DNA of 8,435 bases from an uncultured Blautia sp. (GTDB lineage: Bacteria; Bacillota; Clostridia; Lachnospirales; Lachnospiraceae), in NCBI RefSeq assembly GCF_937880195.1, contig NZ_CALFLA010000001.1, positions 1 through 8,435 on the forward strand. Direction: 5' to 3'. The position numbers and the translations under genes are program-made. The notes under the pieces are model-generated. The model was not told the DNA's origin. It made no database searches and saw only the letters and a program-made list of their open reading frames with translations. Position 1 is the stretch's first letter. Every line of letters starts with the position of its first letter. Positions 1 through 6,963 of this stretch are shown here, one piece after another.

Positions 1-1358
1 GTCTCCACATGCACCGTCATCGGAAACATATCCACCGGGCACACCTTTTTCACCTGATACCCTCTCTCGCAAAGGTATTTCAGATCTCTGGCCAGGGTGG
101 CGGAATCACAGCTTACATACACTACTTTTTCCGGCTGCATTTCCACGATGGTATCAAGCAGTGTTTCATCGCAGCCTTTTCGGGGAGGATCTACAACGAT
201 TACATCCGCTCTGGCGTTTTCTCCCGGATGCTCTTTTGCATACCTGTCATAGTAATCCGGCAGCACCTCTTCTGCCTTTCCCACAAAAAACTCTGCGTTT
301 TCAATGCCGTTCAATCTGGCATTGCTGCGGGCGTTCTCAATAGCTGCAGGCACGATCTCCACTCCGCGGACAGATTTTGCCTTCTTTGCAAGAAAGAGAG
401 AGATCGTTCCTATTCCACAGTAAAGATCCCACACAGTTTCCTCACCATGAAGATCCGCATATTCCAAAGCCTTGGAATACAGCTTCCAGGTCTGCTTGGG
501 ATTTACCTGATAAAAAGACAAAGGAGATATCTGATAAGAAATATCACCAATCTTATCTGTAATATATTCCTGTCCCCACAAAACCTTTACCTTATCCCCA
601 AGGATCACATTGCTTCGCTTCTTATTTATATTTAATGTAATGCTGGTCATTCCGCTGATCTCTCTCAAGGATTCTACCAATTCCTTCTGATGTGGAAGAG
701 AAGAACCATTGGCTACGATGCAGGCCATCAGCTCCCCTGTATGATAACCGCAGCGGGTAAACACATGACGGATCAGGCCTTTGCCTGAAGTTTCATCATA
801 AGGCTCAACATCATACTTCTCCATATAGGAAATGACCCGATCCAGTATTTCCCTGTTTTGAGGAATTCCAAGAACACAATCTCTGTTCTCAATGATGCTG
901 TGAGTACGCCCAGCATAAAATCCTGTGATAATGCGTCCGTCTCTGCTTCTTCCTATTGGGAACTGAGCCTTATTTCTGTAGTGAAAGGGCTCGTCCATCC
1001 CAATAATAGGTTCCATTGGAAGGTCTGTAAATCCTCCGATTCTTTCCAGGTGGCCTCGTACCTTTTCTTCTTTAAAAGCAAGCTGTTTTCTGTAGGAAAG
1101 AGCCTGAAGCTGACAGCCTCCGCACTGACGGGCGGAAGGACATACCGGCTCTGTCCTGTCCGGGGAAGGAACCAAAATCTCCATCAATCTTCCGTAACCA
1201 TAATTCTTTTTTGCCTTCATGATCTTGGCAGTAATTCTGTCTCCAATGACTGCGTCCTTTACAAAAACAGTGAAGCCATCAGCTTTGCCGATGCCTTCAC
1301 CATTCATTCCGCAATCCACAATGTCCAACGTAACCATATCATTTTTACGATATTCCAT
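1..1358 (-). CDS. rlmD: 23S rRNA (uracil-C5)-methyltransferase, RlmD/RumA family; 3' end cut by window edge
   Basis: This enzyme uses S-adenosylmethionine to make 5-methyluridine in 23S rRNA (U1939 in E. coli numbering). In Bacillus a single relative, RlmCD, modifies both U747 and U1939, so the exact site here is uncertain. I read 452 codons from the ATG at 1358 with no stop before the edge. The reading ends in PVDMFPMTVHVE, whose Glu is the family's C-terminal catalytic base, so only about ten residues should be missing. An N-terminal TRAM domain spans about residues 3-62. A 4Fe-4S ligand set is visible as C73, C79, C82 (CGGC) and C161. The SAM-binding motif DLYCGIGT is at 311-318, DPPR at 390-393, and the nucleophile C417 is in YVSC. 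An AGGAGAAG ribosome binding site (1369-1376) lies inside the end of yhaM, and the ATG begins 5 bases after the yhaM stop, which suggests coupled translation. No oddities are seen. Confidence 0.93.
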   Translation of the reverse strand, partial: MEYRKNDMVTLDIVDCGMNGEGIGKADGFTVFVKDAVIGDRITAKIMKAKKNYGYGRLMEILVPSPDRTEPVCPSARQCGGCQLQALSYRKQLAFKEEKVRGHLERIGGFTDLPMEPIIGMDEPFHYRNKAQFPIGRSRDGRIITGFYAGRTHSIIENRDCVLGIPQNREILDRVISYMEKYDVEPYDETSGKGLIRHVFTRCGYHTGELMACIVANGSSLPHQKELVESLREISGMTSITLNINKKRSNVILGDKVKVLWGQEYITDKIGDISYQISPLSFYQVNPKQTWKLYSKALEYADLHGEETVWDLYCGIGTISLFLAKKAKSVRGVEIVPAAIENARSNARLNGIENAEFFVGKAEEVLPDYYDRYAKEHPGENARADVIVVDPPRKGCDETLLDTIVEMQPEKVVYVSCDSATLARDLKYLCERGYQVKKVCPVDMFPMTVHVE

Positions 1359-1363
1359 AAGAA

Positions 1364-2311
1364 TCACACTTCTCCTGTTCTTCTCAGATTCGATTCAAAT
1401 AACCTATTATAACCCAGCCATTCCTTCTTTCCCTTATCAGCAGCAAAAATCTCTGTCAGAGTCTCCATTCTGGCATCTGTGTTATCCGCCAGGTTCAGGG
1501 CAACTGCCTCGGCAAGGGCAGGTTTTTTGGGAGATCCATATTCCAGCTCGCCATGATGTGCAAGGATGCAATGGATCAGTTCGTTTTCCAGCACCTGAGG
1601 AAAGTCAGGAATTTCGCGGGCAAGATCATGAATCTTCTGAGCGCCGATTACAATATGTCCCAGAAGCTGTCCCTCATCTGTATAATCATTCTGAGGAAAT
1701 GCAGAAAGCTCTTTTGTCTTTCCAATATCATGAAGAAGAGCCGCCGCGATCAAAAGATCTCTTTTTAGGATCGGATAAGCTCCTGCCATATACTCGCACA
1801 GTCTGGCAACGCTTAAAGTATGCTCCATAAGACCGCCGATAAAACCGTGATGGACAGTTTTGGCAGCAGAATGTCCCTGAAACTCCCTAATAAATTCTTC
1901 GTCCTCCACAAACAGTTTCTTCAACATTGTCTGAAGATAGGAATTTTTAACCGTGCCGATCATAGAGCAAAGCTGCCTGTACATATCGTCAGCGCTGTTT
2001 TCGCTGACAGGAAGATAGTCAGCCGGATTATATTCTCCTTCCCCGGCTTTTCGCACACGCTTAATACTTACCTGCATGGCGCCTGCAAAGCTTGTTACGT
2101 CTCCTATAATATCTATGTAATCAAGGGCGTCAAAATCGTCAATCCCAAGAGAATTGGGATCCCAGATCTTGCCATCCAGCACTCCAGTCTTATCCTGAAT
2201 GATAATGCTGTCATAAGGCTTTCCATTTTTTGTCATTGCCGACTGTTTCTGTTTGCAGAGATAGATTCCGCTGATTCTGTCTCCTTCATGTAATTCATTA
2301 ATAAAACGCAT
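1364..2311 (-). CDS. yhaM: 3'-5' exoribonuclease YhaM family (OB-fold plus HD domain)
   Basis: The protein is 315 residues, essentially the length of B. subtilis YhaM (about 314). YhaM is a cytoplasmic metal-dependent exoribonuclease that trims single-stranded RNA 3' ends and contributes to mRNA turnover. The N-terminal part (about 10-88) looks like an OB-fold nucleic-acid-binding domain, with alternating beta-type segments and DKTGVLDGKIWD at 40-51. The C-terminal part is an HD metal-dependent phosphohydrolase domain. Its candidate metal ligands are H164 (MEHT), the H194-D195 pair (LLHDIGK), H219 (LGH), H252-H253 (AHHG) and D277 (LADNTDA). The full set appears intact, so an active nuclease is expected. 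The start is supported by AGAGAGG at 2321-2327, 9 bases before the ATG. It begins 20 bases after the stop of the HtrA-like gene and ends 5 bases before rlmD, so it is the middle gene of the apparent leftward operon. DNA-related roles have also been proposed for this family, and the precise substrate here is inferred. Confidence 0.92.
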   Translation of the reverse strand: MRFINELHEGDRISGIYLCKQKQSAMTKNGKPYDSIIIQDKTGVLDGKIWDPNSLGIDDFDALDYIDIIGDVTSFAGAMQVSIKRVRKAGEGEYNPADYLPVSENSADDMYRQLCSMIGTVKNSYLQTMLKKLFVEDEEFIREFQGHSAAKTVHHGFIGGLMEHTLSVARLCEYMAGAYPILKRDLLIAAALLHDIGKTKELSAFPQNDYTDEGQLLGHIVIGAQKIHDLAREIPDFPQVLENELIHCILAHHGELEYGSPKKPALAEAVALNLADNTDARMETLTEIFAADKGKKEWLGYNRLFESNLRRTGEV

Positions 2312-2331
2312 TTCTTTCTGCCTCTCTAATG

Positions 2332-3600
2332 TTATTGTATTATAATATTCAATTCCACATCTACATATTCTTCTGTATTTTTGCGGTACAGGTTTACCTT
2401 CATCCTGGTTCCTGGCTCTGTATGCTGAAGTATTCTGCTGTACTCCTGCATAGTTGCAATCTCCTGGTCTCCAAATCCGTGAATGATATCCCCGCTTTGA
2501 ATCCCTGCAGTCATAGCAGGAGAGTTCCGTTCCACGCGATCCACATAAACCCCCTGGGGGATATCAAGCCGCTGGGACTGTTCCATTGTAATGGTACTTC
2601 CTATGATGCCTGCATAACAGATTTTTTCCCCATTGGTAAGTTTTTCAAGAAGAGCGCCGATCTGAGATGTTGCTACTGCCCGAAGCACAAAATCATCATC
2701 TTCATCGTCAGAAACGATCAGGCCCACCATCTGTCCCTGCATGTTTAAAAGTATTCCTCCTCCATCTTTGCCAGACACCATGTCTGTAGTGATCATGGAA
2801 TACTCCGCATCTGCAATATTCAGCTCTCCTGCCATAGAGGTAATTGTTCCATAAAACAGCGAATCCATATCTCCTGCCGGACTTCCAATGGCGATAACCG
2901 GCTGCATGATTTCCTCATCCCACTCATGACATAATGAAACTGCTGGGATTTCTTTTCTTGTTTCTTCTGATATCACGTCTGTCTCTACACGAAGCACTAC
3001 AATCTTTGTTCTTTTGTCAGCGCCGCAAAGGCTTCCCACTGCAGTATCCCCGTTAGAAAAAGTGATCCGAAAGGTCTTCAGCTTCTCAAAATTCTCCGAA
3101 GTAGTAAGGATAAAATAAGCCTGTTCATTTTTGTAAAAAACAATGCCTTCCTCATTTCCATAAGTAAGGAAGGAGTCGTCCAACAGATCTGAATCTCCTG
3201 TCATGCCTGCTACACGGACAAGCGCCTTTCTGGGTTCTGCCGCAATATTCTGAATGGTTCTATAATACTCCAGAATACGGGCCGCACTGTCATTTTCGGT
3301 TTGCTCTTTTGCTGTATCTGAGTCAGATTCTTCCTTTTCTGGAGAGGTATCCTGTGCCGCTTCTTTTTCCTGGTCAGAACCCTCCTCCGGTGGGGAAAAC
3401 TGTATGGTTTCCCTCATCTGTCCCTTTTTCTCCAGCATATCCATAATCCACGGCATGCACAGCATAAAGGTAAATACCGCGCATAATCCAAAGACAATTC
3501 CACAGGCTGCTGCCACCGCAAGTTTTTTCCTTGTTGCTTTTTTATCTTTCTGTTTAATCGTCTCTTTGATAAATGAATAATCCTGATTTTTCTTATTCAT
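2332..3600 (-). CDS. Membrane-anchored HtrA/DegP-like protein with PDZ domain, probable pseudoprotease
   Basis: About 422 residues. I prefer the ATG at 3600 to the in-frame ATG at 3606, because GGGAG (3608-3612) is 7 bases from the former but only 1 base from the latter. A Lys-rich cytoplasmic tail is followed by one membrane segment (about 27-54), an acidic Glu/Asp/Ser linker (about 66-108), a trypsin-like domain in the HtrA arrangement (about 123-320) and a C-terminal PDZ domain (about 328-420, with GVYVDRVERNSPAMTAGIQSG). HtrA landmarks can be aligned, but the triad is gone. The His of ILTNNHV matches Glu169 in ILTTSEN, the Asp of TDLAVL matches Lys199 in TKIVVL, and the Ser of GNSGG falls on Asp279 or Gly280 in GKDGGG. 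Proteolysis is therefore unlikely. A role in binding or presenting extracytoplasmic peptides through the PDZ domain is my inference. It is the first gene of the leftward operon. The HtrA-like architecture is fairly certain; the function is unknown. Confidence 0.82.
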   Translation of the reverse strand: MNKKNQDYSFIKETIKQKDKKATRKKLAVAAACGIVFGLCAVFTFMLCMPWIMDMLEKKGQMRETIQFSPPEEGSDQEKEAAQDTSPEKEESDSDTAKEQTENDSAARILEYYRTIQNIAAEPRKALVRVAGMTGDSDLLDDSFLTYGNEEGIVFYKNEQAYFILTTSENFEKLKTFRITFSNGDTAVGSLCGADKRTKIVVLRVETDVISEETRKEIPAVSLCHEWDEEIMQPVIAIGSPAGDMDSLFYGTITSMAGELNIADAEYSMITTDMVSGKDGGGILLNMQGQMVGLIVSDDEDDDFVLRAVATSQIGALLEKLTNGEKICYAGIIGSTITMEQSQRLDIPQGVYVDRVERNSPAMTAGIQSGDIIHGFGDQEIATMQEYSRILQHTEPGTRMKVNLYRKNTEEYVDVELNIIIQ

Positions 3601-3607
3601 AACCATT

Positions 3608-3612
3608 CTCCC
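3608..3612 (-). promoter_or_regulatory. Ribosome binding site deciding the start of the HtrA-like gene
   Basis: On the minus strand GGGAG lies 7 bases upstream of the ATG at 3600. It lies only 1 base from the alternative ATG at 3606, which is too close for normal initiation. The shorter form (beginning MNKKNQDY) is therefore favoured. Confidence 0.6.
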
Positions 3613-3634
3613 ATAAACCTGATAAGATGAGTAT

Positions 3635-3643
3635 ATTTTAGCA
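3635..3643 (-). promoter_or_regulatory. Candidate extended -10 promoter of the leftward operon
   Basis: Read on the minus strand, TGCTAAAAT matches an extended -10 element (TGn followed by TAAAAT). It is AT-rich around it and sits about 35 bases upstream of the preferred start of the HtrA-like gene, giving a leader of roughly 28 bases. No good -35 hexamer is seen at 17-18 bases, which is tolerable for an extended -10 promoter. Another hexamer, TATACT, overlaps just downstream. Called by eye only. Confidence 0.4.
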
Positions 3644-3660
3644 AAAGTTTATGAACTTTT
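3643..3660. repeat. Perfect 7-base inverted repeat in the leftward promoter
   Basis: AAAAGTT, then a 4-base spacer, then AACTTTT. The palindrome abuts the candidate minus-strand extended -10 and occupies the region between it and the -35 position. That is a typical place for a repressor operator. It is AT-rich and short, so chance is possible. Confidence 0.35.
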
Positions 3661-3684
3661 TATGAATAAATAAGCACATTTTCC

Positions 3685-3713
3685 TTTTCATTCAGCAAGA
3701 AATCATGTATGAT
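3685..3713 (+). promoter_or_regulatory. Candidate upstream promoter for mutS2 operon
   Basis: TTTTCA (3685-3690) and TATGAT (3708-3713) are separated by 17 bases, matching four of six and five of six consensus positions for a housekeeping sigma factor. Transcription from here would give a mutS2 leader of roughly 145 bases containing the palindrome at 3767-3785. This is one of two rightward candidates, judged by eye. Confidence 0.35.
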
Positions 3714-3766
3714 AGAAAGGGGAGATTTTTTATTTCAGATTAAAGAAACAGACCGAATAAGATCTT

Positions 3767-3785
3767 GAATTTCTTGTGGAAATTC
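3767..3785. repeat. Perfect 7-base palindrome, candidate operator upstream of mutS2
   Basis: GAATTTC, a 5-base spacer (TTGTG), then GAAATTC. The centre (3776) is about 36 bases upstream of the start site expected from the extended -10 at 3797-3805, so a bound protein would cover the -35 zone. I cannot match it to a known regulator's site. Confidence 0.4.
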
Positions 3786-3796
3786 CTTCAAAAATC

Positions 3797-3805
3797 TGTT
3801 AATAT
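3797..3805 (+). promoter_or_regulatory. Candidate extended -10 promoter for mutS2
   Basis: TGTTAATAT fits the extended -10 pattern (TGn followed by TAATAT, one mismatch to TATAAT). There is no good -35 at 17 bases; TTGTGG at 3774-3779 is 20 bases away, which is too far. Predicted transcription would begin near 3812, leaving a leader of about 50 bases before the mutS2 ATG. Confidence 0.4.
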
Positions 3806-3838
3806 AAGAACTCACACAACATCACTATCAGAACAAAC

Positions 3839-3864
3839 AGGAGAAGCTGTCTACAGCAAAACTT
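3839..3864 (+). promoter_or_regulatory. Split ribosome binding site of mutS2 with intervening hairpin
   Basis: The only Shine-Dalgarno-like motif, AGGAG at 3839-3843, is 21 bases from the ATG, well beyond the usual 5-10. Between them GCTG (3846-3849) can pair with CAGC (3854-3857) around a UCUA loop. If that 12-base hairpin forms, the effective distance becomes 9 bases. No in-frame ATG, GTG or TTG lies at a better distance, and the protein start MNQKAL fits the MutS2 family. Confidence 0.5.
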
Positions 3865-6246
3865 ATGAATCAAAAAGCATTAACTTCATTAGAATATTAT
3901 AAAATTATAGATCGTCTTACCGAAAAAGCTTCCTCGCCTATGGGCAGGGAGCTGTGCAGACGCCTCCTTCCATCTGCAAATATTGAAGAGATCCGACTTA
4001 TGCAGATACAGACCAGAGACGCCCTTACCCGCCTTTTCCAAAAAGGCTCTGTCTCCTTTGGAGGCGTAAAAGACGTACGCAGTTCTCTGAAACGGCTAGA
4101 GATTGGAAGCGCCCTTGGGATCCAGGAAATTCTTTCCATCTGCGCTCTCCTTGAGAATACCTCCAGAGTAAAAGCCTATTCCCGAAATGACCGGAGCGAC
4201 GCCCCGTCAGATTCCCTGGACGCCATGTTTCAGCAGCTTTCGCCTTTGACGCCTCTCTCCGCTGAGATCCGCCGCTGTATCCTTTCAGAAGATGAGATCA
4301 GTGACGACGCAAGTCCCGCGCTCCGTCAGATCCGCAGAAACATGAAGATCACCAATGACAGGATCCATACACAGCTTTCCGGGCTTGTAAGCGGAAGCGC
4401 CCGCACATATCTTCAGGATGCTGTGATCACTATGAGGAATGGCCGATACTGTATTCCTGTTAAAGCAGAATATAAAGGTCAGGTTCCAGGAATGATCCAC
4501 GATCAGTCTTCTACCGGTTCTACTCTTTTTATCGAACCTATGGCTGTGGTAAAACTGAATAACGATATGAGGGAGCTGGAGCTTCAGGAAGAAAAAGAAA
4601 TCGAAGTGATCCTTGCAGACTTAAGTCAGCAGATTGCCATGGAACAGGAAGCCATTGCTCTTGACTTTACGCTTATGGTACAGCTTGACTTTATCTTTGC
4701 CAGAGCAGCCCTTGCCATGGAAATGAACGGCACAGAACCTATTTTTAATGAAGAAGGACGTGTCCTCCTTAAAAAAGCCCGTCATCCCCTGATTCCCAAA
4801 AAACAGGTGGTTCCTATTGATATCCGTCTGGGAGACAGCTTTGATCTTCTGATCATTACCGGTCCCAATACCGGAGGTAAGACAGTGTCCCTGAAGACAG
4901 TAGGACTTCTCACCTTAATGGGACAGGCAGGACTTCACATTCCTGCCCTTGACCGCAGCGAGCTTTCTCTTTTCCATGAAATTTATGCGGACATTGGAGA
5001 TGAACAGAGCATTGAACAGTCTTTAAGTACTTTTTCCTCCCATATGACCAATATTGTGTCTTTTCTGGAAAAAGCGGATTCCCGTTCTCTTGTTCTTTTT
5101 GACGAGCTGGGAGCCGGAACAGATCCCACAGAAGGAGCGGCTCTTGCCATTTCTATCCTCTCCTATCTCCATGAAAAGGGAGTGCGGACTATGGCAACCA
5201 CTCATTACAGTGAGCTTAAAGTCTATGCCCTGTCTGCCCCCGGCGTAGAAAACGCCTGCTGCGAGTTTAATGTGGAAACCCTTCGCCCTACCTACCGTCT
5301 TCTCATCGGTATTCCAGGCAAGAGCAATGCTTTTGCCATTTCTTCCAAACTTGGACTTTCCGATGACATTATCCAGAGAGCCAGGGAACAGATCAGCGAA
5401 CAGGATGAATCCTTTGAGGACGTACTTTCTTCTCTGGAAGAAAACCGCGTCACACTGGAAAACGAACGGTTGGAAATCCAGAAATACAAGCAGGAAATCC
5501 AGGATCTAAAATCTCAGTTAGAGACCCGGCAGGAGAAGCTGGAAGCACAGAGGGACAAAATTCTGAAAAAAGCCAATGAAGAAGCTCATAAGGTTCTGGA
5601 AGAAGCCAAAGAATATGCTGACCAGACTATGAAGCTTTTCCATAAATTCCAGAAAAACAATGTCGATACCTCTGCCGTAGAGCGGGAACGCCAGGAACTT
5701 CGCCGGCGCATGAATAAGGCTGAATCAAAAATGGCCGAAAAAAACAAACCTCAAAAACCAAGCAAGGAGCTTACCGCCAAGGATATTCACCCCGGCGATT
5801 CCGTAAAGGTTCTCAGCATGAACCTAAAAGGCACTGTTGGAAGCCGCCCGGATTCTAAAGGATATCTTTTTGTACAAATGGGTATTATCCGCTCCAAAGT
5901 CCATCTTTCTGACCTGGAGCTGGTAGATGAACCTGTGATCACTACTCCTTCTCTCCAAAAAACAGGAGCAGGTAAGATCCGCATGTCCAAATCATCCAGT
6001 ATTTCCACAGAGATCAATCTTCTTGGACGAACTGTAGACGAGGCCATTGCCGAGCTTGACAAGTATCTGGACGACGCATACATTGCACATCTCAAATCCG
6101 TCCGCATAGTACACGGCAAAGGAACCGGGGCGCTCCGCAAAGGTATTCACGATTATCTGCGCCGCCAGAAGCATGTGGCTTCCTTCCGTCTCGGTGAGTT
6201 TGGCGAAGGCGATGCAGGAGTAACTATTGTGGAATTTAAAAAATAA
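3865..6246 (+). CDS. mutS2: Endonuclease MutS2 / ribosome-collision ATPase with Smr domain
   Basis: The protein is 793 residues, normal for MutS2 (about 780-790). It is a cytoplasmic homodimeric ATPase of the MutS superfamily. It is not a mismatch-repair factor: family members act on recombination intermediates, and in B. subtilis MutS2 has been linked to rescue of collided ribosomes. A MutS-like core and clamp region spans about 1-310. The ATPase follows, with Walker A GPNTGGKT at 333-340, signature-type QSLSTFSSHM near 385-394, Walker B LVLFDELGAGTDP at 409-421 and TTH at 445-447. A long coiled coil (about 515-625, Glu/Lys/Gln-rich) leads to a KOW-like segment (about 637-687). A C-terminal Smr domain (about 716-793) carries HGKGTG at 750-755. 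The LDLR motif common in Smr nucleases reads INLL (717-720) here. The start is at the family-typical MNQKAL despite an unusually distant ribosome binding site. It heads the rightward cluster and is followed 15 bases later by a response regulator gene. Confidence 0.96.
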   Translation: MNQKALTSLEYYKIIDRLTEKASSPMGRELCRRLLPSANIEEIRLMQIQTRDALTRLFQKGSVSFGGVKDVRSSLKRLEIGSALGIQEILSICALLENTSRVKAYSRNDRSDAPSDSLDAMFQQLSPLTPLSAEIRRCILSEDEISDDASPALRQIRRNMKITNDRIHTQLSGLVSGSARTYLQDAVITMRNGRYCIPVKAEYKGQVPGMIHDQSSTGSTLFIEPMAVVKLNNDMRELELQEEKEIEVILADLSQQIAMEQEAIALDFTLMVQLDFIFARAALAMEMNGTEPIFNEEGRVLLKKARHPLIPKKQVVPIDIRLGDSFDLLIITGPNTGGKTVSLKTVGLLTLMGQAGLHIPALDRSELSLFHEIYADIGDEQSIEQSLSTFSSHMTNIVSFLEKADSRSLVLFDELGAGTDPTEGAALAISILSYLHEKGVRTMATTHYSELKVYALSAPGVENACCEFNVETLRPTYRLLIGIPGKSNAFAISSKLGLSDDIIQRAREQISEQDESFEDVLSSLEENRVTLENERLEIQKYKQEIQDLKSQLETRQEKLEAQRDKILKKANEEAHKVLEEAKEYADQTMKLFHKFQKNNVDTSAVERERQELRRRMNKAESKMAEKNKPQKPSKELTAKDIHPGDSVKVLSMNLKGTVGSRPDSKGYLFVQMGIIRSKVHLSDLELVDEPVITTPSLQKTGAGKIRMSKSSSISTEINLLGRTVDEAIAELDKYLDDAYIAHLKSVRIVHGKGTGALRKGIHDYLRRQKHVASFRLGEFGEGDAGVTIVEFKK

Positions 6247-6247
6247 C

Positions 6248-6255
6248 AGAGGGGG
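6248..6255 (+). promoter_or_regulatory. Strong ribosome binding site of the response regulator
   Basis: AGAGGGGG lies in the 15-base gap after the mutS2 stop and 6 bases before the regulator's ATG. The gap is too short to hold a terminator or promoter, so read-through from mutS2 is expected. Confidence 0.6.
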
Positions 6256-6261
6256 CTTATC

Positions 6262-6963
6262 ATGACATCGAAACAGAAAATACTCATCATAGACGACGAC
6301 AACAATATTGCAGAACTGATTTCTTTGTATCTGACCAAGGAATGCTTTGAAACAAAGATCGTAAACGATGGCGAACAGGCTCTGAAAGAATTTGCTGCTT
6401 TTCAGCCTGATCTTCTTCTTCTGGATCTGATGCTTCCTGGTATTGACGGCTATCAGGTATGCCGTGAAATCCGTCATACCTCCGACGTACCCATTATCAT
6501 GCTTTCTGCCAAAGGAGAAACCTTTGACAAGGTTTTGGGACTGGAGCTGGGCGCCGACGACTATATTATCAAGCCTTTCGACACAAAAGAACTGGTTGCC
6601 CGGGTCCGCGCAGTGCTGCGCCGCTTTAAGGTAAAGCAGCCCAGTGTTCCTTCCAGTGAAAAATCTGTGTCTTACCCGGATCTGACCATTAACCTGACCA
6701 ATTATTCTGTTACTTATATGGGAAAGCAGGTGGACATGCCGCCAAAAGAACTGGAGCTTCTATACTTCCTGGCTGCGTCTCCCAATCAGGTATTTACAAG
6801 GGAGCAGCTTCTTGACCATATCTGGGGCTATGAATACATCGGCGATACCAGAACTGTGGACGTTCACATTAAACGGCTTCGTGAAAAGATCAAAGATAAT
6901 CCTGGCTGGAGTATTTCTACAGTCTGGGGCATCGGCTACAAATTCGAGGTAAAGAACCGATGA
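6262..6963 (+). CDS. OmpR/PhoB-family two-component response regulator
   Basis: A 233-residue DNA-binding response regulator, the usual length for the family. The N-terminal receiver domain (about 5-120) has the acidic pocket D11-D13, phosphoacceptor D55 (LLLLDLMLPG), the switch residue S82 (LSAK) and K104 in YIIKPF, so all the catalytic positions are present. A linker of about 15-20 residues leads to a winged-helix DNA-binding domain (about 135-230) with PKELELLYFLA, the recognition-helix region DTRTVDVHIKRLREKI and the closing hairpin VWGIGYKF. Phosphorylation by the adjacent kinase is expected to promote dimerisation and promoter binding. The gene starts 15 bases after mutS2 and its TGA overlaps the kinase ATG as ATGA. 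The target genes and stimulus cannot be told from sequence, and the resemblance to PhoB/WalR-type regulators is too general to name an orthologue. Confidence 0.95.
   Translation: MTSKQKILIIDDDNNIAELISLYLTKECFETKIVNDGEQALKEFAAFQPDLLLLDLMLPGIDGYQVCREIRHTSDVPIIMLSAKGETFDKVLGLELGADDYIIKPFDTKELVARVRAVLRRFKVKQPSVPSSEKSVSYPDLTINLTNYSVTYMGKQVDMPPKELELLYFLAASPNQVFTREQLLDHIWGYEYIGDTRTVDVHIKRLREKIKDNPGWSISTVWGIGYKFEVKNR

Noticed and set aside
9..635. Plus-strand open frame of about 208 codons at the left end
   Set aside because: It lies antisense to rlmD, whose minus-strand frame shows all the family motifs. The plus-strand translation has no recognisable domain and low-complexity His/Phe/Leu composition.
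1219..1830. Plus-strand open frame across the rlmD/yhaM junction
   Set aside because: It is the antisense shadow of two well-supported minus-strand genes and has no recognisable motif or convincing ribosome binding site.
2332..3600. Calling the HtrA-like gene an active serine protease (degP/htrA)
   Set aside because: None of the three catalytic residues is present at the aligned positions, so the name would imply an activity the sequence does not support.
3604..3606. Upstream ATG as start of the HtrA-like gene
   Set aside because: GGGAG would be only 1 base away, while the ATG at 3600 has a normal 7-base spacing. The difference is two residues, so it cannot be fully excluded.
3643..3660. 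Inverted repeat read as a rho-independent terminator
   Set aside because: No gene ends into it from either side, the stem has only 7 AT-rich pairs, and it lies against a promoter element.
5992..6477. Minus-strand open frame spanning the end of mutS2 and start of the regulator
   Set aside because: It runs opposite the conserved Smr and receiver domains, so the sequence constraint is explained by the plus-strand genes.
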